From Verrucomicrobiota bacterium (GTDB lineage Bacteria; Verrucomicrobiota; Verrucomicrobiia; Chthoniobacterales; SZAS-18), in NCBI GenBank assembly GCA_025353105.1, contig JANXRG010000115.1, forward strand, positions 1 to 47,446: a stretch of 47,446 nucleotides of DNA, read 5' to 3'. Shown piece after piece: positions 15,457 to 23,925 of the stretch. Each line of letters begins with the position of its first letter. Position 1 is the first letter of the stretch. The notes beneath the pieces are model-generated. The model worked only from the letters and a program-made list of their open reading frames with translations. It made no database searches and was not told the origin of the DNA. The translations under genes were made by a program, and so were the position numbers.

Positions 15457-16479
15457 GCGCAACAACGACTCGGTCTGCGTCCAGCCGATGCACGCGTCCG
15501 TGATCGACACGCCGTATTTCAGATCGGCGATGTGGGCGGGAACGTCCTGCTGGCCGGCCTCGAGGTTGCTCTCGAGCATCACGCCGATGATCGGGCTGGC
15601 CGGATCGTCGCGGCGCTGCTTGAGCACGCTGTCCCAGACGATCTCCTGCCGGGTGTGTTCCTTGCCGGAATTCGCGTGGCTGCAATCGACCATCACCGCG
15701 GGCGGCATGCCCGCTTTCGCGAGACGCGCGGCGGCGTCGGCCACGCTGGCCGGATCATAATTCGTGCGGCCGCGGCCGCCGCGCACCACGAGATGCCCCA
15801 GTGGATTGCCCGTTGAATGCACCACGCTGGTGAAGCCGTCCTGGTCGATGCCGAGGAAGCTGTGCGGCGCGCGCGCCGACTTCATGGCGTCGAGTGCGGT
15901 CTGCAATTCGCCGTCCGTGCCGTTTTTGAAACCCACCGGCATCGAGAGACCGCTCGCCAGCTCGCGGTGCGTTTGCGACTCCGTGGTGCGCGCGCCGATC
16001 GCGGCCCAAGCGACGAGATCGGAAATATACTGCGGCACCAGAGGATCGAGAAACTCGGTGCCCGCGGGCAGGCCGAGGTTCACGATTTCGAGCAACAACT
16101 CGCGGGCACGACGGATGCCGGTCTCCATGTCGCGCGAGCCGTCGAGACGTGGGTCGTGGATGAGGCCCTTCCAGCCGATCGTGGTGCGTGGCTTCTCAAA
16201 ATAAACGCGCATGAGGACCTCGGCCTGCGGGGCGAGTGCCTCGCGCAACGCGACCAGGCGCCGTGCGTAGTCGAGGGCGCCCTTCGGATCGTGAATCGAG
16301 CAAGGACCGGCGATGACGAGCAGGCGAGGGTCGCGGCGTTCGAGGATGTTTTCCACGGCGGCGCGGCCATCGAGCACGGTCTTTCGCGCCGCTGGGTTGA
16401 GCGGCAGTTCGGTCTTCAGATCATGCGGCGAAATCAGCCGGGTGATCGATCGGACCCGAAGATTGTTGATCTTGGTCAT
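15445..16479 (-). CDS. 3-deoxy-7-phosphoheptulonate (DAHP) synthase, class I
   Basis: This 344-aa enzyme catalyses the first step of the shikimate pathway, joining phosphoenolpyruvate and erythrose 4-phosphate. Signatures of the E. coli AroF/G/H type are present: [26 protein letters not shown], the [12 protein letters not shown] segment, and [30 protein letters not shown] is the regulatory N-terminal arm used by feedback-inhibited forms, so the ATG at 16479 was chosen; the frame continues upstream to 16671 without family resemblance. Which aromatic amino acid inhibits it cannot be read from sequence. Repeat elements lie in its upstream region. Confidence 0.95.
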   Translation of the reverse strand: MTKINNLRVRSITRLISPHDLKTELPLNPAARKTVLDGRAAVENILERRDPRLLVIAGPCSIHDPKGALDYARRLVALREALAPQAEVLMRVYFEKPRTTIGWKGLIHDPRLDGSRDMETGIRRARELLLEIVNLGLPAGTEFLDPLVPQYISDLVAWAAIGARTTESQTHRELASGLSMPVGFKNGTDGELQTALDAMKSARAPHSFLGIDQDGFTSVVHSTGNPLGHLVVRGGRGRTNYDPASVADAAARLAKAGMPPAVMVDCSHANSGKEHTRQEIVWDSVLKQRRDDPASPIIGVMLESNLEAGQQDVPAHIADLKYGVSITDACIGWTQTESLLRSLL

Positions 16480-16563
16480 GCGCGGACGGGAAACGTAGCG
16501 GAAAAGCGTCGCGCGCCAACCTGAAGCGGAGGGAAATGCGTCATTGAGGGCTCGCGGCGCCGT

Positions 16564-16594
16564 TGTCGCCGGGGTCGCTGACTCCGGGGTGACA
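16564..16594. repeat. Hairpin repeat family C, copy 1
   Basis: This copy contains TGTCGCCGGGGTCGCTGAC, which recurs inverted at 30292-30310. It can fold as a hairpin around a GCT loop (GGGTC/GACTC) with TGTC/GACA ends. It lies upstream of the DAHP synthase gene, adjacent to a heptamer array. Confidence 0.65.
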
Positions 16595-16719
16595 GGTAAA
16601 CTCGAAGTAGGTCTAGGTTGAAAACGCCAGGAAAGCCGTGGAGGCAGCCTCAGAAACTTTTCCCGCTTCAATCATTTTCAACACTTCCTTCGAGTTTCGA
16701 ACTTCGACTTCGAGTTTCC
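16595..16719. repeat. Paired TTCGARY heptamer element, copy 1
   Basis: The left arm (16595-16611) contains AAACTCGAAGTAGG. The right arm (16688-16719) is an inverted array of TTCGAGT, TTCGAAC, TTCGAC, TTCGAGT, with one unit shortened to six bases. The arms are inverted relative to each other and about 75 bases apart. This is the most degraded of three copies in the window. It lies between the divergent DAHP synthase start and the end of the methyltransferase gene. Confidence 0.65.
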
Positions 16720-16759
16720 CAAGGCCTCCCATTCGCAGGGGCCTCGCCGCCCGACAATG

Positions 16760-17521
16760 CTACCGCCTTCGCCACAGGCTCGCTTGGGACACGCTCCACT
16801 GGAATTTGCGGGCGTGCTCGCGGATGAGAAGGGGCAGGTCTTTCGTGCCGCGAAACACGAAATTGGCCGACAATATTTCCTTCAACGATGCCAGCGTCCC
16901 GACGGGCTCGCCGCTTTCGTTGAACCGCCCCGCCAACCATTTTTCGCGCGGCGTATATTCCTCAAGCCAGGTGTACGGCGAGGCGATGATGAGCTGGCCG
17001 CCCGCCCGGACAAGTCCCGGGAGCGCGGCGAGGCATTTGGCGGGGTCCGGCAGGCGATCGATCAGATTCGCCATCAGGACCACGTCGAATGTGCCCAAGC
17101 CTCCGCGCAGATTGCAGGCGTCCCCGACTTCGAAACGCGCGCGCGTCCGGTCGATTTCACGGTCGACCTTCGCCACTAGCGGCGTCATCAAGGTGCCCTC
17201 TTCGGCGCGCTCATAGGCCATTTCGCCCCAGTCGCGCAGGGTTTCACACGTCCGGATGAATCGCGTGGAGAAATCGAGGCCGAGCACCTCTTCGCAATGA
17301 CGCGCCAGCTCGAACGTCGACCTTCCCACCGCGCAGCCGAGGTCCAGCGCCCGCGCCTTAGCCGGCAGCGCGGGGACATCCAGCGTTTCCTGTACGACCC
17401 GCAGCGGGAAATCCACGGCCGCGCGCGGGCCAAACTCGTACGGCAGGATTTCGCCGGCCGTTCCGTAGTGGAACAGCAGATATTCCGACAGCAGCTTCTC
17501 GGTTTCGTACGGGTTGCTCAT
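16760..17521 (-). CDS. Stand-alone OvoA C-terminal-like SAM methyltransferase
   Basis: This 253-aa class I methyltransferase has SAM-binding motif I at residues 59-72 (LDLGCAVGRSTFEL) and an acidic D83 after the second strand. The N-terminal YETEKLLSEYLLFHYG and the CAVGRSTFEL form of motif I match the C-terminal domain of ovothiol synthase OvoA, which methylates the imidazole N of 4-mercaptohistidine. The iron-dependent sulfoxide synthase part of OvoA is not attached and is not elsewhere in the window. The start at 17521 was chosen because MSNPYETEKL is family-like. The function is well supported by similarity, but the pathway is an inference. A terminator-like hairpin lies just upstream. 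Confidence 0.72.
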   Translation of the reverse strand: MSNPYETEKLLSEYLLFHYGTAGEILPYEFGPRAAVDFPLRVVQETLDVPALPAKARALDLGCAVGRSTFELARHCEEVLGLDFSTRFIRTCETLRDWGEMAYERAEEGTLMTPLVAKVDREIDRTRARFEVGDACNLRGGLGTFDVVLMANLIDRLPDPAKCLAALPGLVRAGGQLIIASPYTWLEEYTPREKWLAGRFNESGEPVGTLASLKEILSANFVFRGTKDLPLLIREHARKFQWSVSQASLWRRR

Positions 17522-17543
17522 CGCGGGGGGGTCGCAAAGCAAA

Positions 17544-17575
17544 CGACCCGGCAACCGTAACCGGTCGCCGGGTCG
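17544..17575 (-). terminator. Terminator-like hairpin after the M29-like peptidase
   Basis: CGACCCGGC pairs perfectly with GCCGGGTCG (9 bp), with an extra inner ACC/GGT pairing. On the minus strand it is followed by GTTTGCTTTG, a moderately T-rich tail. It lies 26 bases past the peptidase stop, just before the methyltransferase gene. Confidence 0.65.
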
Positions 17576-17601
17576 GGCGTGAAGCGTGAATCTTTCGGGC
17601 G

Positions 17602-18795
17602 TCAGGCCGCGTTGCGCAAATTCATGATGTATTCGGTCGGATGATAGTTCTCGATCAGCACCGTGGTCTTGCCGTCGCGGAACATCCGGACCTGCGCGGC
17701 GCCGATTTCCGGCGTCTTGGCGGGTGCGAAGAGGATGTCGTCGTGCGTCGCGTTTTTCTTCGTCGCAAACTTGTCCGGGGTGAGCGAGCCGCCGAGATGA
17801 TCGCTGCGGCCGGTGGCGACGTGGAACGTGCCGAGCACTTTCTCGTCCTGGATGTCGCGACCGGACACCGGAAGCACCTGCGTGCCGAAGCCGAGTTCGC
17901 CGAGTTCGCCCGTCACCGGATCACTCTTGAGTTTTTCGTTGTGCGCCTGGATGACGTTCGAGTCCCCCTTGAGCAGCTTCGCTTCAACGATGCGGCCGCC
18001 AGTCACGGTCATCAGGCCCAGCGTCCCGTCCTCGTAACGATGCGGGAAATGGCCGCTCGCGCCGGTCGGCACGTAGTAGATTTCGCCGGCGGGAAGATTG
18101 GCGATGTCAGGGCCGCCGAGACACAACCCGTGGCTTTTCTGCGCCTCCTGCTTCCCGAGGTCCAGATGCAGCGTGTACGTCTCGCCGGAGTAGGTGAAAT
18201 CAATTTCCACCCAATCCGCGCGGGTCATGCCGAGACGCATCTTCTCGGCGGTTTGCGAAACCTCTGCGTAGTCCACCGCCAGGCCGCTCGCGAGGATGAT
18301 GGGGTTCACGCCGTGGAGCGTGGCGCCGCGGAAGCCGTACTTCTTTGCAAAGGCGGTGAGCGGCGCGGTGGCGGAATACGTCGAGATGCACAGGATCAGG
18401 TCGAAGTTCGGATAGACGTCCTTCTCGAGGCTGAGTTCGCGGCCCTCGGCGTCAATGCAGAGGTCGGACAAATCGAGGTTACTGCCGCCGGTCTTTTCGA
18501 ACGCGAACATCTCGCCGCCGCGCAGGTCGAGCTCGGCGAGGACGCGGTTCTTCAGTGCCTGCTGGAAATCGTGGTAGGCGTGCGCCTGGATGGTGAGCGC
18601 CGGATTCTTGAGGAAGCTGTAGTCCTTCATCCCGCGTGGGTCATCGAGATCGATGAGGATCGCGACCCGTTCACCGGGATGCGGGTTGAAGACGGTCTTG
18701 AGCAGCCTCCCGAGATTAAAGGGCGGGAACGCTTCGGTCCCGGCCGGATTGGCGTCGGTGCCGGGGGTGGGGTGGATCAATTCACTGGTGGCCAT
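17602..18795 (-). CDS. M29-like (thermophilic) metalloaminopeptidase family protein
   Basis: This 397-aa protein resembles aminopeptidase T/AmpS family M29. The C-terminal half carries the likely metal ligands: GELGELGFG (acidic pair), FHVATGRSDHLGG (histidines) and THDDILF, corresponding to the family's final HxD. The N-terminal half (GERVAILIDLDDPRGMKDY) matches the family's substrate-cap domain. Activity as a broad exopeptidase is expected but unproven, since residue spacing is not fully canonical. A good Shine-Dalgarno (AAGGAGA) lies about 8 bases before the ATG. It appears monocistronic, with a terminator downstream. Confidence 0.75.
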   Translation of the reverse strand: MATSELIHPTPGTDANPAGTEAFPPFNLGRLLKTVFNPHPGERVAILIDLDDPRGMKDYSFLKNPALTIQAHAYHDFQQALKNRVLAELDLRGGEMFAFEKTGGSNLDLSDLCIDAEGRELSLEKDVYPNFDLILCISTYSATAPLTAFAKKYGFRGATLHGVNPIILASGLAVDYAEVSQTAEKMRLGMTRADWVEIDFTYSGETYTLHLDLGKQEAQKSHGLCLGGPDIANLPAGEIYYVPTGASGHFPHRYEDGTLGLMTVTGGRIVEAKLLKGDSNVIQAHNEKLKSDPVTGELGELGFGTQVLPVSGRDIQDEKVLGTFHVATGRSDHLGGSLTPDKFATKKNATHDDILFAPAKTPEIGAAQVRMFRDGKTTVLIENYHPTEYIMNLRNAA

Positions 18796-18893
18796 ACGCT
18801 TTGTCTCCTTGGGGACTCCCTGACGGTATCCGGGTTAATGGTGGAATGCCTGCCTACTACATCGCGACGCTAGCATCCGGATGCGTCCGCGGC

Positions 18894-18918
18894 AAAAAAA
18901 GGCATTTGTACCGATGCC
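18894..18918 (-). terminator. Rho-independent terminator of the M42 peptidase/receiver operon
   Basis: On the minus strand, GGCAT-N8-ATGCC is followed by seven T (A's at 18894-18900). The stem is short (5 bp) but the T-run is clear. It lies about 100 bases after the receiver gene stop (19019). A further hairpin, CTCCCG-GCAC-CGGGAG, lies between at about 18954-18969. The rest of 18796-19018 holds nothing else I recognise. Confidence 0.7.
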
Positions 18919-19018
18919 CGTCAGAAGGAGGAATTTGTGTCTTATGCCCAGCTCTCCCGGTGCCGGGAGTGATCGTGGTCGTGGCAAGGATCGAAACCGA
19001 GGAACCAAACCGCCGTAC

Positions 19019-19402
19019 CTAGCCCGCCAACGCCTGGCGGATGATCTCCTCGAGCTTGATCAGCAACACGGGTTTCAACAGGCACGCGTACACGTCGTAC
19101 TTTGAGAGTTGGTTCGCGTCGGCGAGATTTTGGAATGCCGTGATGGCAATGATCTTCGTCTTGTACTTCGCGGCGCGGACGCGACGGATGAATTCCAAAC
19201 CGCCCATCACCGGCATGCGCATGTCGGTGAGGATCAAATCGAAGTTCTCCTCCCCGAGCCATTTCAGCGCCTCGTGCCCATCCGTGGTCGTGCGCACGTG
19301 GTGCCCCATCTCCGTCACCAGCGTGTGGTAGAGCAGGAGAATGTTGAAGTTGTCGTCGAGGATCAGGATCTTCCTCGGCGGATTAAACGTCAGCGCGGGC
19401 AT
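19019..19402 (-). CDS. CheY-like single-domain response regulator
   Basis: This 127-aa receiver domain has no output domain. The acidic pair D16/D17, phosphoacceptor D60 (LILTDMRMP), T88 (IAITAF) and K110 (LLKPV) are all present, so it should be phosphorylatable. The start at 19402 overlaps the end of the upstream peptidase gene by 20 bases, so the two are probably translated together. No histidine kinase is in the window, and its partner and output are unknown. Single-domain receivers usually act by protein-protein contact or in a phosphorelay. Confidence 0.9.
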   Translation of the reverse strand: MPALTFNPPRKILILDDNFNILLLYHTLVTEMGHHVRTTTDGHEALKWLGEENFDLILTDMRMPVMGGLEFIRRVRAAKYKTKIIAITAFQNLADANQLSKYDVYACLLKPVLLIKLEEIIRQALAG

Positions 19403-20384
19403 AATACGGGCGGTATTCTTCGATCTCCTTCTCGAGGCGTTCTTTGAGGAGTTCGGCGACGCGGGTGCGCCCAGCCGGTTCGGTGCGCAGGGCGATCTCC
19501 CCGCAGAGTGCGACGAGCCCGGCAAGGTCGTCGAGCGAAATGTACTCGGCGCCGATGCCGCCGTCCGGCGTGACGTTGTGATAGTTGCCCAGCGCGACGC
19601 ACAGTCCAGCGCTGGTCAGGCCGTAGAGCTGGAAGACCGTTGCCTCGCAGGTCCCGCCGGCCATCAAGCAGCGTTGCACGGCAATGCCGCTCTCGCGCGC
19701 GATGTGCAGGATTTCCTCCGTGGCTCCCGTGTCGAAAAGCGAAGTCTTGTCCCCCACGCGCACGATCGGTCCCGCGCCGATTTTTGCCGGTGCGCGCTCC
19801 GCGCTGGTTTCCAGCGAGATCACGGTCAGGCCCTGGTCCTGGAAGGTGCCCAACCGAGCGAGGTGCATCGCGCCGATGAACCCCACTTCCTCCGCGCGCG
19901 TGAAAAATCCGTACACCTCAGTTTCCGCGCCGAGGTGCTCGAGCTCGTGAAACATCGCGACGATGGCCGCGCAGCCACCTAGGTCGTCGCAGGCGCGCGA
20001 ATGCAACACGCCGTCGCGCACCTCACCGACCGGCAGATCCCACATCGCGAAGTCACCGAACGCGCGGATCCGGTGTTTGTTCGCCTCGCGAATCGGTTCC
20101 GGCACTCCGCCGAGAAACGTCCATTCGCCAGGCTTTCCATCCGGCGGGCGCACCCAACCGGGATGATCCATGTGCGCGGCGAACGCCCAGCGCGCGGTTT
20201 TCGTGCCGTGGCGGTAGCGCGCGATCAGGTTGCCGAATTCGTCCGACTCCACGCTGACGTGCGGCAGCGGCTCGAGCAGCGCGTGAATCACGCGGCGCAT
20301 GCCGGCCTCATGGAACGGCGCCGTGGGCTCCTCCCAAATCGCGCGGGTGAGTTCGAAAAGGGCGAGCGGATCCGGTTTTGTCAT
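19383..20384 (-). CDS. M42-family aminopeptidase (FrvX/glutamyl aminopeptidase type)
   Basis: This 333-aa metallopeptidase has the co-catalytic metal ligands of the M42/M28 clan: FAAHMDHPGW (His and Asp), SRACDDLGGCA (bridging Asp), FTRAEEVGFIGA (catalytic Glu plus Glu ligand), SLET and LGNYHNV (final His). M42 enzymes form large tetrahedral complexes and trim peptides in the cytoplasm. The start at 20384 (MTKPDPLALFEL) was preferred to the frame's earlier codons. It is the first gene of a two-gene operon with the receiver and diverges from the acyltransferase gene. Confidence 0.9.
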   Translation of the reverse strand: MTKPDPLALFELTRAIWEEPTAPFHEAGMRRVIHALLEPLPHVSVESDEFGNLIARYRHGTKTARWAFAAHMDHPGWVRPPDGKPGEWTFLGGVPEPIREANKHRIRAFGDFAMWDLPVGEVRDGVLHSRACDDLGGCAAIVAMFHELEHLGAETEVYGFFTRAEEVGFIGAMHLARLGTFQDQGLTVISLETSAERAPAKIGAGPIVRVGDKTSLFDTGATEEILHIARESGIAVQRCLMAGGTCEATVFQLYGLTSAGLCVALGNYHNVTPDGGIGAEYISLDDLAGLVALCGEIALRTEPAGRTRVAELLKERLEKEIEEYRPYYARADV

Positions 20385-20428
20385 GGGCGGGAATCGGAAG
20401 ATGACGCAAATTGCGTTACACTCCAATC

Positions 20429-21406
20429 GTGAAGCCGCGCTGGAAAGCATTTCGCTACCGCCTCGAGGCGATCGCCATGCGCGGCGTGGCCGCCGCGATC
20501 CCGCGGCTGCCGCGTTCGTGGCTGCTGGGGCTGGCCGCTTGCGCCGCCGCCTTGTTTTACCGGTTCGACGCGCGCTCCCGGCGCGTGGCGCTCGAGAATC
20601 TGCGCGCGGCCTTCCCCGGCTTGTCCGCGCGGCGCCGCGATCTCATCGCGCGGGGCGCGGCGCGAAATTTTGCGCGCACTTTTCTCGATTTATTCTGGGC
20701 GCGAAACCTGACGGCCGACAACTATCGGAACTACTGCACGATCGAAGGCTTTGAAGCGGTGGAAGCCAGCCGGGCTCGCGCGAATGGCAGCATCCTGTGT
20801 TGCGCGCATTTCGGAAATTTCGAGTGGGCCAGTCTCGTCACCGGGTTCGCCGGGCTTCCGACGTTGATTGTGGCCCAGGAATTCAAGAATCCGGGACTCG
20901 ATGCAATTTTTAACGGCGCCCGTGCTGTCTCCGGGCACCGCATCCTCCCGCGCACGCAGGTCATGCTGAAGATGCTCCGCGCGGTCAAGCGCGGCGGCAG
21001 CGCGGGATTACTCGTGGACCTGACGCTGCCGCCCGAAATGCCGGCCGTGGCGCTCCGGGCCTTCGGCGGCCTGCGCATTTGCGCGACGATCCTGCATCCG
21101 ATCCTGCACCAGCGTACCGGCGTACCGATCACGCCCGTGAGCGCCTGGCCGCGGCGCGGCGGCGGCTATCGCATCACGTTTCATCCGCCGATGGATTTTC
21201 CGCCGGGCGCCACGCGGGCGGAGATTGCGCAGGCCGTTTGGGATTGTCACGAGGCGCTCATCCGGCGGCGGCCGACCCTGTGGCTGTGGTCGTACAAGCA
21301 CTTCCGCTACCGGCCCGAACACGCCGAACGCGAATACCCGTGGTACGCGATGGAACATCCGGATTTCGAGCGGCTCGTCCGGGAAGGCCCGCCGGCGGAT
21401 GCGTGA
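20429..21406 (+). CDS. LpxL/HtrB-family lipid A (Kdo2-lipid) acyltransferase
   Basis: This 325-aa membrane-anchored acyltransferase has the HX4(D/E) motif at H127/E132 (CCAHFGNFEWA), a hydrophobic N-terminal segment (WLLGLAACAAALFYRF) and the usual LPS acyltransferase order, including RALKRGG-like and LPPEMPAVA elements. It should add a secondary acyl chain to lipid A at the inner membrane, which implies an LPS-bearing outer membrane. I chose the GTG at 20429 (MKPRWKAF); a TTG at 20411 in the same frame is possible. It diverges from the M42 peptidase gene with a short shared upstream region. Confidence 0.87.
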   Translation: MKPRWKAFRYRLEAIAMRGVAAAIPRLPRSWLLGLAACAAALFYRFDARSRRVALENLRAAFPGLSARRRDLIARGAARNFARTFLDLFWARNLTADNYRNYCTIEGFEAVEASRARANGSILCCAHFGNFEWASLVTGFAGLPTLIVAQEFKNPGLDAIFNGARAVSGHRILPRTQVMLKMLRAVKRGGSAGLLVDLTLPPEMPAVALRAFGGLRICATILHPILHQRTGVPITPVSAWPRRGGGYRITFHPPMDFPPGATRAEIAQAVWDCHEALIRRRPTLWLWSYKHFRYRPEHAEREYPWYAMEHPDFERLVREGPPADA

Positions 21407-21460
21407 GAAATTCGTTGCCGGGCGCCGTTTCTTTCGTTCAGTGTCGCTTTCCTTATCCTT

Positions 21461-22123
21461 ATGAAATCCCTCCTTCTTCGCTCCACGGCCCTTGTGCTCG
21501 GAGCCGCGGCCCTCGGGCTCTCCGCTTGCACCACCATGACCAGCAGCGGTGGAAATTACAACGTGGTGGCCCGCAAGCCCGCGAATCCGAACAACGTGAA
21601 GGTCAAGGTCTCGCTGGAGAACCAAGCCGTTTACGTGATGGAAGGCGACCGGCCTCTGATGGTCGCGGCCACGAACGTTGGGTTGGTGAACAAGCCGACG
21701 CCCAAGGGGAACTTCCACGTGACGAACAAGATCGCGAAGAAGCGGTCCGGCTCCTACGGATTCTGGGTGAATGGCAACTCGATTATCCCCGGCACGGGTG
21801 GGGTGTCGAAGGGCGGACATTACGTCGGCTATCCCATGGCGTACTGGGTGGAATTTCTTCCGGCCTATGGCTTCCATCAGGGCTTTGTCTGGCCCGTGCC
21901 CCGGACGCATGGGTGTCTGCGCCTGCATCAAACGGTCGCCCCCAAGTTTTTCGCCCTCGTGAAGATTGGGACGCCCGTGAGCATTGCGCAGAGCCAGCCC
22001 GAGGATCAAACGATTGGCAAGAATCTCGCGCGTCCGACCGATTACAACGATCCGGATCCGCCCTCAGCGCTGCTGACCTCCGATCGCACGTTCGCGCCCC
22101 CCGCGGGTCCGTTGCTCGAATAG
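21461..22123 (+). CDS. L,D-transpeptidase (YkuD) lipoprotein
   Basis: This 220-aa exported protein has a lipoprotein signal with lipobox LSAC (C23), so it is anchored to a membrane after cleavage. The YkuD catalytic motif HGCxR is intact (H150, C152, R154 in RTHGCLRLH). VSLENQAVYVMEGDRPL and TPKGNFHVTNK are the standard substrate-binding strands. It would form 3-3 peptidoglycan cross-links or attach proteins to peptidoglycan in the periplasm. It lies between the lipid A acyltransferase and ispH genes on the same strand. Confidence 0.93.
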   Translation: MKSLLLRSTALVLGAAALGLSACTTMTSSGGNYNVVARKPANPNNVKVKVSLENQAVYVMEGDRPLMVAATNVGLVNKPTPKGNFHVTNKIAKKRSGSYGFWVNGNSIIPGTGGVSKGGHYVGYPMAYWVEFLPAYGFHQGFVWPVPRTHGCLRLHQTVAPKFFALVKIGTPVSIAQSQPEDQTIGKNLARPTDYNDPDPPSALLTSDRTFAPPAGPLLE

Positions 22124-22213
22124 TCGGGCGCCAACGCCGGTGCGGGGGTGACGCAGATGCCCGGCGTCACGGGTTGTCCTTTCGCCGCTTCGGCGTAGGA
22201 TTCCCTCCCACTT

Positions 22214-23458
22214 ATGTCCGCTCCCGCCGCCGCCGAAAAGAAGCGCATAAATCTCCGCACCCCGGAGGTGATGGCCGCCGTTCTCAAGCAGGTCGAATCG
22301 CACTACCGCAGCGAGCTGGTCGACCGCGTCATCGCCGAGGGCGGAGTGGTCTCACGGGGGGGTCTCACCATCCGGCTCGCGCAGAAATTCGGCTTTTGCT
22401 ACGGCGTCGAGCGGGCGATCGACATGGCCTACGCGGCGCGGAAATATTTCCCAGCCGAACAACGTCTTTTCATCCTCGGCGAGATCATCCACAACCCGGA
22501 GGTCAACGAGCAGATCGGGGCGATGGGGATCAAGAATCTCATTGGCCCCCAACGGGAGGCAGAGATCGATCAGCTCCAGCCAGACGACGTTGTCATCGTG
22601 CCCGCTTTCGGCGCGGAGACGCACACGATCGATCGCATCAAGCAGATCGGCTGTCACCTCGTGGACACGACCTGCGGCGACGTGATGAGCGTCTGGCGCC
22701 GGGTGCGCAGCTACGCCCAGGAAAATTACACGTCGATTATTCACGGGAAGTCCGAGCACGAGGAGACCAAGGCCACCGCATCGCGCGCACTCGGTCCGGG
22801 CGGCAACGGCCACTTCCTCGTCGTGCTCACGCTCGCGGAGACCGACTACGTCTGCGAGTACATCCGGCACGGCGGGAACAAGGACGAATTTCTCGCAAAA
22901 TTCGGACCGGGGGCGCGGTCGGTGGGCTTCGATCCCGATCTGCACTTGCGCTGCGTTGGCGTGGCGAACCAGACCACGATGCTGCGCAGCGAGACCGAGG
23001 AAGTGCAACGCCGGGTGCGCCAGGCGATCGTTGATCGCGACGGCCCCGAGTCCGGCGAAAAAAACTTCCGGTTCTTCGACACCATTTGTGGCGCGACGCA
23101 GGAACGGCAGGATGCGCTCTTCGATCTGCTCAAACTTCCGCTCGACATGATGATCGTCGTGGGTGGCTACAACAGCTCCAACACGTCGCACCTCGCGGAA
23201 ATCGGCGAGGCCACGCTGCCGACCTATTTCATCCGCAACGCGAGCCGCCTCGAATCGAGGGACCATGTCACGCACTACAACATCCATCTCGGACGTGAAA
23301 TCGGGACGGATGCCTGGTTCCCCGACAAGGAACACGTCGTCGTCGGCGTGACCGCCGGCGCCTCGTGCCCGAACCATTTGATCGAGGAGACGATCTTGCG
23401 CCTTTTTGAACTACGCGGGATTCCGACTTCGGATCTCCTTACGTCGCTGGCGCGGTAA
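22214..23458 (+). CDS. ispH: 4-hydroxy-3-methylbut-2-enyl diphosphate reductase, long form
   Basis: This 414-aa IspH/LytB produces IPP and DMAPP in the last step of the MEP isoprenoid pathway. The three cysteines that hold the iron-sulfur cluster are C62 (FCYGVERA), C154 (DTTCGDV) and C292 (TICGATQERQDAL). Substrate-binding histidines are likely in IIHNPEV (H93) and SIIHGKSEHEE. It is about 100 residues longer than E. coli IspH and has the N-terminal extension (INLRTPEVMAAVLKQ) typical of the cyanobacterial/plant-type branch. No operon partner is apparent. Confidence 0.96.
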   Translation: MSAPAAAEKKRINLRTPEVMAAVLKQVESHYRSELVDRVIAEGGVVSRGGLTIRLAQKFGFCYGVERAIDMAYAARKYFPAEQRLFILGEIIHNPEVNEQIGAMGIKNLIGPQREAEIDQLQPDDVVIVPAFGAETHTIDRIKQIGCHLVDTTCGDVMSVWRRVRSYAQENYTSIIHGKSEHEETKATASRALGPGGNGHFLVVLTLAETDYVCEYIRHGGNKDEFLAKFGPGARSVGFDPDLHLRCVGVANQTTMLRSETEEVQRRVRQAIVDRDGPESGEKNFRFFDTICGATQERQDALFDLLKLPLDMMIVVGGYNSSNTSHLAEIGEATLPTYFIRNASRLESRDHVTHYNIHLGREIGTDAWFPDKEHVVVGVTAGASCPNHLIEETILRLFELRGIPTSDLLTSLAR

Positions 23459-23550
23459 CGGTCGCGCCGCCACTGCCGGGTGCAGCGGGCGTGGCGCAAT
23501 CGGCTTGGCGTTGCCGACTTGGTCTGGCATCAATGGGGGTTCCCCTCGTC

Positions 23551-23925
23551 ATGGTCCGCTCCGCCGTCTGGTTTGACATTCCCGTGCGCGATCTCGATCG
23601 CGCCATCGGATTTTATTCGGCGGTGTTGTCCGTTGAGGTGAAGCGCGAGGTCTATCCCAACTTCACGATTGGACTGTTGCCGCATGGGGACGATGGCGTG
23701 GCGGGTTGTCTGCTTACCTCCGGCGACACCAAGCCCTCAACGGAGGGCATCCTGCTCTACTTCAACGCGAACGGCAGGCTGGAGGAAGCCGTGGCGGCCG
23801 CGGAGGCGCACGGTGGGCGGGTGCTTGAGCCGCCCCATCCGATCGGTTCGTTTGGTTTCCGCGCTGTCGTGCTCGATAGCGAGGGGAATCGCATTGCGCT
23901 TCATTCGGAGCGCCTCGTCGCGTGA
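23551..23925 (+). CDS. VOC/glyoxalase-superfamily protein
   Basis: This 124-aa protein follows the vicinal oxygen chelate pattern: VWFDIPVRDLDRAIGFYSAVL at the N-terminus and GSFGFRAVVLDSEGNRIALHS at the C-terminus (the PxGxxxxxxDxxGNxxxLxS signature). It is of single-domain size and would act as a dimer. The substrate is unknown: such proteins include dioxygenases, epimerases and resistance proteins. The ATG at 23551 was chosen; an ATG at 23533 is possible. It overlaps the next gene by four bases (GTGA). Confidence 0.85.
   Translation: MVRSAVWFDIPVRDLDRAIGFYSAVLSVEVKREVYPNFTIGLLPHGDDGVAGCLLTSGDTKPSTEGILLYFNANGRLEEAVAAAEAHGGRVLEPPHPIGSFGFRAVVLDSEGNRIALHSERLVA

Noticed and set aside
17641-18873. 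Plus-strand frame of 410 aa opposite the M29-like peptidase
   Set aside because: It is an antisense shadow. The peptidase has a Shine-Dalgarno, metal-ligand motifs and a downstream terminator.
18925-19105. Strong Shine-Dalgarno AAGGAGG before an ATG at 18944 (about 53 codons)
   Set aside because: The frame runs antisense into the receiver gene and encodes Arg/Gly-rich sequence without a motif; the 12-base spacing from the Shine-Dalgarno is also long.
21079-23034. Plus-strand frame of 651 aa spanning three genes
   Set aside because: It overlaps the acyltransferase, transpeptidase and ispH genes in another frame, is Arg-rich, and has no known domain.
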